Shown here: in pieces, positions 1 through 7,534 of the stretch
Layout: every line of letters starts with the position of its first letter
How positions within the stretch are numbered: position 1 is the stretch's first letter
Assembly (NCBI GenBank): GCA_945883805.1
Contig: CAMCYE010000010.1
Coordinates: forward strand, 1 to 54,448
Reading direction: 5' to 3'
DNA from: Victivallis vadensis
GTDB lineage: Bacteria > Verrucomicrobiota > Lentisphaeria > Victivallales > GWF2-50-93
DNA: 54,448 nucleotides
Made by a program: the position numbers and the translations under genes
The notes under the pieces: generated by a model
Databases searched by the model: none
Seen by the model: the letters and a program-made list of their open reading frames with translations, nothing else
What the model was told of the DNA's origin: nothing

Positions 1-691
1 AACTCTGTATGTTCGTGAAATCCCAGCCCGTGTTGAAAATATTCGCACCTGGACCGTTCTTCCAGGCGATATAGTCTATCCCCAGCTCCTTGACATCATT
101 CTCGTTGATCTCGTAGACATTCAAAGTCAGCTCCACCTGCGGAACAGGAATGTCAAAAGCCTGATACCACTTTAATGCGCCCGCACCATTGGTCTTCGAA
201 TCCTTCCAGTAAAACATGTTGTTCGCCGGATCAAGGAAATATGAACCTTCAGGGGTTCCGACAGTGGGACCTACCAGAAACATGTCGACCGTAGCCCTGT
301 GCTCCGGGTAATACACGAATCTTGTGATTCCAGTGCTCTGAATGACGGAGTTCTTTCCGTCAACCGTTCCGGGACGGTCTATTTTCGCTATCATGTCGTC
401 AATGTGCGGAACCATGGCCACGGGCATGTTGACTGTAAGCATCTGCCTCTTGTTCGCCTTGTCATTCATCCTTGTGACGCTTGAAGAACTATCGTAGCGC
501 AATACTGCGCCAAGGACAAACGGCGTTATGTCGTGAGCTATAGTATTTTTGAGTTCATACACCTTTGACGTGAAGTAAGCCTGATCCCGGTCTTCCGTCA
601 CCCTGATCTCCCTGGTCTCCTGTGCGAATGCGGAACCCGCGCAGATTACCACTGCGGTTCCGACTGCCAGGACTTTCTCTTTCAGCTTCAT
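1..691 (-). CDS. Secretin-like protein, N-terminal part (runs off window)
   Basis: An open frame runs on the minus strand from an ATG at 691 to the window edge, about 230 codons with no stop. An AGGAG ribosome site sits 7 nt upstream of the ATG. The first residues (MKLKEKVLAVGTAVVICAG, then SAFAQ) form a clear Sec signal peptide. The mature part has a repeated-domain look (VYELKNTIAHDITPFVLGAV, later VPQVELTLNVYEINENDVKE). These resemble the N1-type modules and the start of the secretin domain of GspD/PilQ proteins, where a strand ending in VEIN..D..ELGI is typical. It would be an outer-membrane channel for type II secretion or type IV pili. The secretin core lies outside the window, so a secretin-related non-channel protein is possible. 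Confidence 0.6.
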   Translation of the reverse strand, partial: MKLKEKVLAVGTAVVICAGSAFAQETREIRVTEDRDQAYFTSKVYELKNTIAHDITPFVLGAVLRYDSSSSVTRMNDKANKRQMLTVNMPVAMVPHIDDMIAKIDRPGTVDGKNSVIQSTGITRFVYYPEHRATVDMFLVGPTVGTPEGSYFLDPANNMFYWKDSKTNGAGALKWYQAFDIPVPQVELTLNVYEINENDVKELGIDYIAWKNGPGANIFNTGWDFTNIQS

Positions 692-733
692 CTTACTACT
701 CCTGTATTTTAGTTGACAAACAAATTATTCTTT

Positions 734-3607
734 TCATATGCCGGTTTCCCCGCCCAGGAAATCCCTGCTGATTCTTTCCTGTATTCTGTCTATTTCCTTA
801 AAACACTCCTTCAGCACAGCTTCATCGATATGGCCAAGCCATGAGGGATCAATAAGGTTGTCAGGCTCCCCGCCCTTCTGAATTGTCACGGCCTGATGCC
901 TCAACCTCAGCCTCAGCAGTGTTTCAAATGCGGTCACGATATCATGATACTGGGAAGGCAGGATGACTCCCTTGTCGGAGAGCGCGGACAGACGCTCCTG
1001 TGTCGAAGTGAAGACGACATCCTTCTGGAGGGAATACAGCCGTGCAAAACTCACAATAGGCATCATCACGGTCTTCAGGTCGAGATGTCCGGCCTTGTCC
1101 TTGGCGCTTCCGGCTGAGACGATATTTCCGAAAAACCGTAGAGGGGACTTGAAAAGAAGGGCGTTTTTGGCCGCCTGCGTGATAAACCAAGATGCCTGCG
1201 CCATCTCCTCCCGGATATGAGTCCGGAGAATCTGAATCAAGCCTTCATCGCCTTTAACGCAACGTATATCAAAGAAGATCCCGAACTCCATCATCTCATG
1301 TTCTTCGGCTTTGACAATCCATGTCTTGAAATAATCTTTCCAGACCTCCAGTGGTTGACACCATTTGTGATTATTCGCCATCACCAACCCTTTGCAATTC
1401 CGATATCCAGATTTTGTCAGGTTTTCACAGACACTGACAGCCAATGCGGAAAAATATCTTTCCACCCGTATGTCATCAGCCCCCCTCCCCCCGGTGTCAT
1501 AAACGATGGCGTTGTCCTGATCCGTGAAAAGCGTCTGCTCCATGCGGCCCTGACTGCCCAATGCCACAAATGCAAATACCGCCGGCGCAGGCCCCAAATC
1601 CACTTGGGCAAGCTCGATGAATCTTATGGTCGCGGAGTCGGTAATAGATGATATCATATTGGCGATGGCTACTGGAGAGGCGCCACTTTCCAGCATGGCG
1701 CGCACCAACTCCGGTGTCCGCCTGCAGAGGGACACCACATGATCAGCGGTGGCGGCGGCAGAAACCTCCCGTGCGATATCCTCGGCCGCGGCTGAAGGCA
1801 AATTTAATAGCCTCTTCAAAAGCCCGTCGTCCGCAGACGGCGTCCGGATAGCGTCCGAACGCCGGATCAGAACCACAAAACTTCCAAATCCGCCTTCACT
1901 CGTTCCCTTTAATGCAACCAGACATTTCAAATCGGTTCCATCACGTCTCCTAAGCAAAGCATCCTTGTAAACTTCCGGTCCAGCATCCATGAAAAATCTC
2001 CCCTGCTCCAAAATCCCGGGAAAAAGATCCTGCCAGTCGAGCAAAGTCAGCTCCTCCTCTTCACATCCCGCCAATTCAAGAAACACCGGATTTGCATACG
2101 CACATCTGCTTTTCCGGACAAAGAGAACACCCTCTGCCGCAGCACGCACCAGAGAGAAATACCTCTCGTTTGATTCCTGCAGACTCCTCTCCGCAGAAAA
2201 CCTCATGCGCTCAGATCTCAGACCTCCGCGCAACATGACAAGAAGAAGAAGTATCAAAGAGACGACGATTACACACATGGCATATACAAGCCTCAGCTCC
2301 AATGCATGAATCTCATTGACAACATCATGTATATACAACCCCGTCCCAATCACCCATCCCCATGGTTCAAAAAGGCGGACATAGGACTCTTTCGCCTCCA
2401 GTCTTGAAGGGTCATCCTTCCACTGCCAGACATAATCCACATAGGCTTCCCGGTCCTGACGGACTTTTTCGGAAAAGACAGTAAAAATATGAACGCCTCT
2501 CGGATCCTTGAAACTGGACAAGTCCTGGCCTTCGAGATCAGTCCGGTAGGGATGCATGATCATCCGCGGAGTCAGATCCTGCAGCCAGAAATAATCCTTC
2601 CCTTCACGGCCGTATCTCAATGAGCGGACTCTTTCAACAACCTGACTCCGCGCATCTGCAGAAGAAATCTGCCCCGCATTCACTTTCTTTTCAGCTTCAT
2701 CAAGCATGCTCCAGACGGTGTTGGTCAACTCCCGAATCATCTCCCGCTTGCGGTCCGTCAACGCTTTCCCGTATCCGGGAAGGAAAAAACCGAACAGCGC
2801 CACAGTGAAGAGGGAAACTGCGGCCAGCGCCGGTAAAACCATCCAGATGAGTATGGGCATCCTTCCGGAACTTCTCCTCATATGTGAAGCCTGTTTGCCG
2901 GCAATTCCGGGAGATTCAAGATCCTGACGCGCTTTTTTCCTCTGCCCGAGAAGAAGATCGCGAAATGCCTTCCATTCTTCCACAGGAATGTCAACGCCCG
3001 TATTTGATCCCGCAGCACTCGAGAAACCATGATGATCCGTCCCCCCTGAAACAGCGCAGCCTTCCTGCAACGCAAGTTCATGCAGGAACTTCTGCTGTTC
3101 AGGACTCGACTGGGAATAATAAACCTCTATGCCGTCCAATCCCGCCTGCAATAACTCTGCAACAAGGGTTTTCAACTTGGAAAAATCCGGTTCAGTCACA
3201 AGTGGATGGGCAAGAAAAACAATTCCCCCGGCCTGATGAACCGAATGTATCAATTCCGGAAGGCTCTTTTTTTCAGCAATCGGGTAAGTGGGGCTAAGCA
3301 GATGCGCCTCTTTCACGGCCGAGACAACACGCACAAACGAGGCATTCATCCTGTCAAATCCGAAACAAAGGAGATGTATTTCCTTTTTACCATGAAGAGC
3401 GGTCATCTCAAGACCGTTGATAAAACCCAGACCATGACGCTCGCATGATGACTGAAACCTGTCCAACCCTTCCAGAGTGTCGTGATCGGTCAGGGCGGCA
3501 TACCGCACTCCCGCCTCCGCGCAATGCTGCGCCATTTTCTCAGGACTCCATTCACCATCGCTGAAGGAGGAATGGCAATGAAAATCAATTTTTATGGTTT
3601 CCGGCAT
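734..3607 (-). CDS. PHP - sCache - PAS - DUF294 nucleotidyltransferase membrane sensor
   Basis: This 957-residue protein combines parts usually found apart. Residues 6-222 are a PHP phosphoesterase domain with metal-binding motifs DFHCHSSFSDG, LTDHDT, AHP and GGTDHH. A membrane segment spans about 250-276. Residues 283-430 are an extracytoplasmic sCache_2-type sensor (KDYFWLQDLTPRMIMHPYRT, later FEPWGWVIGTGLYI). A second membrane segment covers 438-460. A PAS-like domain covers about 482-583. The C-terminal half is a DUF294-type nucleotidyltransferase with GSQGRMEQTLFTDQDN at 684-699, followed by its helical C-terminal domain. The topology implied is PHP and nucleotidyltransferase inside, Cache outside. 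It lies downstream of actP, and DUF294 proteins with CBS domains are commonly found beside acetate-type symporters. Here Cache and PAS replace CBS. I infer sensing of a small carboxylate. The reactions of both enzymatic domains are unknown. Confidence 0.85.
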   Translation of the reverse strand: MPETIKIDFHCHSSFSDGEWSPEKMAQHCAEAGVRYAALTDHDTLEGLDRFQSSCERHGLGFINGLEMTALHGKKEIHLLCFGFDRMNASFVRVVSAVKEAHLLSPTYPIAEKKSLPELIHSVHQAGGIVFLAHPLVTEPDFSKLKTLVAELLQAGLDGIEVYYSQSSPEQQKFLHELALQEGCAVSGGTDHHGFSSAAGSNTGVDIPVEEWKAFRDLLLGQRKKARQDLESPGIAGKQASHMRRSSGRMPILIWMVLPALAAVSLFTVALFGFFLPGYGKALTDRKREMIRELTNTVWSMLDEAEKKVNAGQISSADARSQVVERVRSLRYGREGKDYFWLQDLTPRMIMHPYRTDLEGQDLSSFKDPRGVHIFTVFSEKVRQDREAYVDYVWQWKDDPSRLEAKESYVRLFEPWGWVIGTGLYIHDVVNEIHALELRLVYAMCVIVVSLILLLLVMLRGGLRSERMRFSAERSLQESNERYFSLVRAAAEGVLFVRKSRCAYANPVFLELAGCEEEELTLLDWQDLFPGILEQGRFFMDAGPEVYKDALLRRRDGTDLKCLVALKGTSEGGFGSFVVLIRRSDAIRTPSADDGLLKRLLNLPSAAAEDIAREVSAAATADHVVSLCRRTPELVRAMLESGASPVAIANMISSITDSATIRFIELAQVDLGPAPAVFAFVALGSQGRMEQTLFTDQDNAIVYDTGGRGADDIRVERYFSALAVSVCENLTKSGYRNCKGLVMANNHKWCQPLEVWKDYFKTWIVKAEEHEMMEFGIFFDIRCVKGDEGLIQILRTHIREEMAQASWFITQAAKNALLFKSPLRFFGNIVSAGSAKDKAGHLDLKTVMMPIVSFARLYSLQKDVVFTSTQERLSALSDKGVILPSQYHDIVTAFETLLRLRLRHQAVTIQKGGEPDNLIDPSWLGHIDEAVLKECFKEIDRIQERISRDFLGGETGI

Positions 3608-3692
3608 TCCTGACCCCGTTTATGACAGATTATTAATAGCGGGCAAGACAGTTCGAAAAATGCGATGCAGGGAATTTCTGCCATAATCGAAT

Positions 3693-3728
3693 CCTTCCCG
3701 TTCCGCGGAAAACGCCGGAACGGGAAGG
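3693..3728 (-). terminator. Hairpin after actP
   Basis: A perfect 13-bp inverted repeat (CCTTCCCGTTCCG and its complement) encloses a 10-nt loop, 19 nt beyond the actP stop. It is strong and GC-rich but has no U-tract on either strand. It may be a pause, processing or mRNA-stabilising element between actP and the downstream sensor gene rather than a classic intrinsic terminator. Confidence 0.5.
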
Positions 3729-3746
3729 AGAAAAACACATTTCCTG

Positions 3747-5438
3747 TCAATCTTCATCTGGCTTGTGAGCCAGGGCAAGGAATTCGACCGGATCCTTGCC
3801 CGTATCTTTAGTGAATAGACTGACCATAATAAGCATCAGAAAAGATGCGGTGACGCCAAACACACCGGGACCGCCTGCGGTAGGCATCCCAAACACGCTC
3901 TTGACACCGACAAGCAGCATGACAATGAACACCACGGACACCGACAATCCGACCAGGATGCTTGAAATGATTCCCTGCCGGGTGGCGCGCTTCCACCAGA
4001 GAGTGGCAAGCATTGCCGGAAAAATGGCGCTGGCGGCAATACTGAAAGCCAACATGACGAGCCATGCGATATTCTCTTTCTTAAGCATGACGGCAAGAAT
4101 CACCGCGACCGCAGACATGAGAAGCGTGGTGATCTTCGCTATGTTCACCTCCTGCTTTTCTGTTGCATCGGGATTGATGTATACCTTGTAAAGGTCGTGA
4201 CTGATCGAAGACGCAACCGTAATCATGAGTCCCGCAGCAGTGGAGAGGATGGCCGCTACCGCACCTGCCGCGCCAATAGCCATGAGCCAAGGACCACCCA
4301 CCATCTGGCTTATTTCCAGAACAGCCATATTTTTGGCTAACCCTATTCCGGTTGGCCCTTGTGAAATCCAACTTACAAGTTTAGGATAAATGGCCGGAAA
4401 AAGGAGAAAACCAAGCACAATGGCACAGAGATAGAAAATCCCCAGCGCGGCAATACAGAAAGTAACGCTTTTCTTAGCGGCCCTAGCACTTCGTACTGTA
4501 AAGAACATTATCAGAATATGCGGCAGACCGGCAGTTCCGAAAACCAGCGCAATCACTGTACTGATCAATGCAAGAGTGTTGTTGCTCTTGACTCCTATGC
4601 TCATGACACTCTCGGCTGTCGGCATCATTTGCCGCGCCGTTGCAATAGCCTGTTCTGCGGGAAGATTCACGATCGCAGAAACGACTGCGGGATTTTTCCC
4701 GGCAATAATTGGCGGGACAACCTGACCGGCGGTGGCCAGAATCCCTGAGAAGGAACCATGCCCGACGGTGAAGTACGCCATGACTACCAGCACAACCATG
4801 GCAACCCATAGGAAGAGCGCCTGTATGACCTGGTTGTAAAGGGTGGACTTCATGCCACCAAATATGATATAGATGCTCATGAGCACACCAAGGCCAATAA
4901 GCACTGCGATAAAGTTCCATCCGAGGAGCATTTCAAACAGAAGCCCTGCACCGAGCATCTGCGGCACCAGGTAAAAAGTGGAGATGACAACAGTACACAC
5001 CATGATAACAAGCTTAACCTTGTTATCCGGATAACGTCGGTGGAGGGCGCCAGCCACCGTGTACGACCCTACATTGCGCAAAGGACCGGCAATAAGGAGC
5101 AGTACCGCCATGTATCCCCCGAAAAAGCCGATGGAAAGCCAGATGGAGTCGATGCCGAAAACACCGATGTCACCAGCACAACCGAGAAAACTCGCGGCGG
5201 AAAGATAACTGCCAACCATGGCAATACCCACTTGGATCCACGGCACTCCTTTACCGGCTACGTAAAAATCGCTCGCCGATTTATTGGAGCGACTGGTCCA
5301 CCAGGTGATGACAATGCTCGCGATTACAAAGAAGAGTATGAACCCTACGACAATACCGGTGTTAAGTGTTGATGACTGCGCAGAAGAAGCAGTAGCTGCA
5401 CTAACAAGTACCTGACTGATATTAACTGAGTCTGCCAT
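3747..5438 (-). CDS. actP: Cation/acetate symporter, SSS family (ActP-like)
   Basis: The 563-residue, multi-spanning protein belongs to the sodium:solute symporter family. Typical ActP features are seen: the conserved segment SDFYVAGKGVPWIQVGIAMV, then SYLSAASFLGCAGDIGVFG, and about 13 hydrophobic segments. It should import acetate or a similar short carboxylate with a cation across the inner membrane. The DUF485 gene lies 5 nt upstream, the normal yjcH-actP pair, and nhaD precedes that. The neighbouring Na+/H+ antiporter suggests a sodium-coupled energy economy. Substrate choice among acetate, propionate, pyruvate and similar acids cannot be fixed from sequence. Confidence 0.88.
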   Translation of the reverse strand: MADSVNISQVLVSAATASSAQSSTLNTGIVVGFILFFVIASIVITWWTSRSNKSASDFYVAGKGVPWIQVGIAMVGSYLSAASFLGCAGDIGVFGIDSIWLSIGFFGGYMAVLLLIAGPLRNVGSYTVAGALHRRYPDNKVKLVIMVCTVVISTFYLVPQMLGAGLLFEMLLGWNFIAVLIGLGVLMSIYIIFGGMKSTLYNQVIQALFLWVAMVVLVVMAYFTVGHGSFSGILATAGQVVPPIIAGKNPAVVSAIVNLPAEQAIATARQMMPTAESVMSIGVKSNNTLALISTVIALVFGTAGLPHILIMFFTVRSARAAKKSVTFCIAALGIFYLCAIVLGFLLFPAIYPKLVSWISQGPTGIGLAKNMAVLEISQMVGGPWLMAIGAAGAVAAILSTAAGLMITVASSISHDLYKVYINPDATEKQEVNIAKITTLLMSAVAVILAVMLKKENIAWLVMLAFSIAASAIFPAMLATLWWKRATRQGIISSILVGLSVSVVFIVMLLVGVKSVFGMPTAGGPGVFGVTASFLMLIMVSLFTKDTGKDPVEFLALAHKPDED

Positions 5439-5443
5439 ATTTA

Positions 5444-5695
5444 TTACCTAGCCTTCCAAAACCAAATTACTATTATGATCCACGATACCGGAAAAATGGC
5501 AAGAGACATGAGCAGGCCGAAAGGCATCCCCAGCGTCTGCCGTGTGGCAAGATTTTCACAAAGAGGCGTCTGCACTATCGCCGCTCCCAGATAAAACAGG
5601 AAAAAAATGCCGAAAAGCCCAAAATCAATAACTGCTTTGTGCCGCATGCGCACCTGCAACGATGCTTCCGTATCAAGCGAAACAGGATTACTCAT
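5444..5695 (-). CDS. DUF485 small membrane protein (YjcH-like)
   Basis: An 83-residue protein begins at an ATG preceded by a strong GGAGG at good spacing. The frame continues open 26 codons upstream, but that part has no comparable ribosome site. Two membrane segments (starting near VIDFGLFGIFFLFYLG and LLMSLAIFPVSWIIIVIWFW) match the DUF485 family, which is nearly always encoded immediately before ActP-type symporters. Its role is unproven; an accessory or assembly function for the symporter is generally supposed. The 5-nt gap to actP implies co-translation. Confidence 0.82.
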   Translation of the reverse strand: MSNPVSLDTEASLQVRMRHKAVIDFGLFGIFFLFYLGAAIVQTPLCENLATRQTLGMPFGLLMSLAIFPVSWIIIVIWFWKAR

Positions 5696-5794
5696 AATTC
5701 CTCCAGATAAATTTATATTTCCACCGATTAAAAACCTATATCGTATTCCATCATTCAAAGAATTCAACATCATACACTACAATAATGATAAACT

Positions 5795-7075
5795 TTAGTG
5801 AAACAGATTATATTGGACAATGTAAGCAGCCACCCCTGAGAAATAGCCGATCAGCGCGAGCGGACCAATGCGGCGGGCGTACCAGAAGAACTCTATTTTT
5901 TCAAGCCCCATGGCGGCAACACCTGCAGCCGAACCGATAATCAGGATCGAACCACCGGTGCCGGCACAGTAAGCCATGAACTCCCAAATAAAGGAATCCG
6001 CAGGAAAGTCCTTAAGCGGATACATGCCCATGGAAGCGGCCACCAGCGGAATGTTGTCAACTACTGCGGACACAAGGCCGATTACAATGACGATCAAAGA
6101 CTGGTTGCCTAGTTTGACATCAAGCCACTTGGCCAGCGCTGGGAGCATGCCGTTGGCGGAAAGGGTCGCGACAGCAAGCAGGATGCCGATAAAGAAAACC
6201 ACCGATGCCATATCAATGCGCTTAAGTGCACGGGCCAAAGTGAGATGTTCAAAATCCTCTACACGTTTGTTCCGGTGCAGAAGCTCACCCACCAGCCAAA
6301 GCACTCCGAGTGACAGCAGTATGCCGAGGTACGGAGGCAACCCCGTGACTGCCTTGAAAACAGGAACAAAGATCAGGCACCCCATGCCCATGAAAAACAT
6401 CAGGTTCTTTTCGAACTGGGTGTTTTTGTCCCTGCTATTTTCAGTCTTTTCAGGAGGCACAACGCTACCCTTCAGCATGAAAGAGGCGATAATAAGAGGA
6501 ACCACCATATTGACCATTGAAGCAATGAAAAGGCCCTTCATGATATTGCCTGTTGTAATTTGGCCGCCAATCCAGAGCATGGTCGTGGTCACATCGCCAA
6601 TAGGGGTCCAGGCACCGCCTGCATTGGCGGCAATCACGATAATGCCCGCGAAGAATATGCGCTGGTTGCGTTCTTTAAGAAGTCTCTTCACAAGGGCGAC
6701 CATCACGATGGTTGTCGTCATATTGTCAAGAATGGCTGAGAGGAAGAAGGAAATGAATCCGATAATCCAGAGCAGACTCGTCAGTTTTGTCGCCTTGATG
6801 CGCGAGGTGATGACCTCGAAACCCCCGTGGGAGTCGGTCACCTCCACAATGGTCATGGCGCAGATCAGGAAAAATATGATGGCTGCGGTTTCGGCAAGCT
6901 TTTCCGAGAGCTGTTCGCTTACTCCGTGCACGCCCAGCGGGCTTGCAAACGAGTAAAGGCTCCACATCAGACCCGCGGCAATCAGCGCAATGGCGGACTT
7001 GTTTATCCTGAGGGGATGCTCCAGCGCAATCGCCGCGTAACAGAGCACAAAAATAACGGCAATCATGGTCATCAT
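5795..7075 (-). CDS. nhaD: NhaD-type Na+/H+ antiporter
   Basis: The 426-residue integral membrane protein belongs to the NhaD branch of the ion transporter superfamily. Two inverted halves each carry the conserved acidic-Asn pair (LSAILDNMTTTIVMVAL and SAVVDNIPLVAASMGMY), and GGSILIIGSAAGVAAMG near the C-terminus is typical. It exchanges Na+ (or Li+) for H+ at the inner membrane. It is the first gene of the apparent nhaD-DUF485-actP-sensor cluster, with 99 nt before the DUF485 start. Two ATG codons open the gene, with AGGAAG about 9 nt upstream. Confidence 0.88.
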   Translation of the reverse strand: MMTMIAVIFVLCYAAIALEHPLRINKSAIALIAAGLMWSLYSFASPLGVHGVSEQLSEKLAETAAIIFFLICAMTIVEVTDSHGGFEVITSRIKATKLTSLLWIIGFISFFLSAILDNMTTTIVMVALVKRLLKERNQRIFFAGIIVIAANAGGAWTPIGDVTTTMLWIGGQITTGNIMKGLFIASMVNMVVPLIIASFMLKGSVVPPEKTENSRDKNTQFEKNLMFFMGMGCLIFVPVFKAVTGLPPYLGILLSLGVLWLVGELLHRNKRVEDFEHLTLARALKRIDMASVVFFIGILLAVATLSANGMLPALAKWLDVKLGNQSLIVIVIGLVSAVVDNIPLVAASMGMYPLKDFPADSFIWEFMAYCAGTGGSILIIGSAAGVAAMGLEKIEFFWYARRIGPLALIGYFSGVAAYIVQYNLFH

Positions 7076-7273
7076 CTGGGAAGTCTTCCTTTTTTAATTT
7101 TTATTCAGGCGGCAAAAGTAGCCAGAGTAAGAAGATAAGTCAAGCAGAGCATGACAAAAGATAAAAACTGATCTTACAAAAGTCGAATTAAGCGGCCAGG
7201 GCCACAACTTTTAATAATTTGAACTTTAAACATCTAACTTTAAGTTTTAATTTACGAGCGTGATAACGCTCCG

Positions 7274-7507
7274 TGGAGTGCGGGAACTTGTTACCGCCTT
7301 GTTTCGCGAAATTTATTTCGCGTAATTCAGATGGGACGGAATAAATTCCGTCGTTAAAAGCGGCAATAAATTGCCGCACTCCAAATGCGAATTTCACAAT
7401 TCGCAAAAGATAAAAATTCAAATATTGGCATACTCAACCTTAAAATCCCCATGCGTTAAAATACAACTTCCAGTACAACTTAGAATAACCGGATTTTTAA
7501 AATCCGG
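7274..7507. repeat. Array of short palindromes, REP-like, in the nhaD-phoR gap
   Basis: The 443-nt gap between phoR and nhaD has no gene but a dense set of inverted repeats. Three 18-nt hairpins share an (N)5AAT-2nt-ATT(N)5 plan: 7305-7322 (CGCGAAAT arm), 7335-7352 (GACGGAAT arm) and 7360-7377 (GCGGCAAT arm). A fourth at 7387-7404 has GCGAATT arms and a fifth at 7489-7507 has CCGGATTTT arms. An outer 10-bp pair, TGGAGTGCGG at 7274-7283 with its complement at 7374-7383, encloses the first three and competes with the right arm of the third. The TGGAGT edge resembles the ends of the transposase-linked repeats elsewhere in this window. Confidence 0.7.
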
Positions 7508-7510
7508 GAC

Positions 7511-7534
7511 TCACACACTCACACACTCACACAC
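7511..7534. repeat. 8-nt tandem repeat (TCACACAC x3) across the phoR stop
   Basis: Three exact copies of TCACACAC. The phoR stop codon (7519-7521 on the minus strand) lies inside the array, so the last codons of PhoR are written by the repeat. Confidence 0.85.

Noticed and set aside
5976..6956. Plus-strand frame of 326 codons opposite nhaD
   Set aside because: It lies fully inside nhaD in antisense; its composition is the mirror of a membrane gene and no domain is visible.
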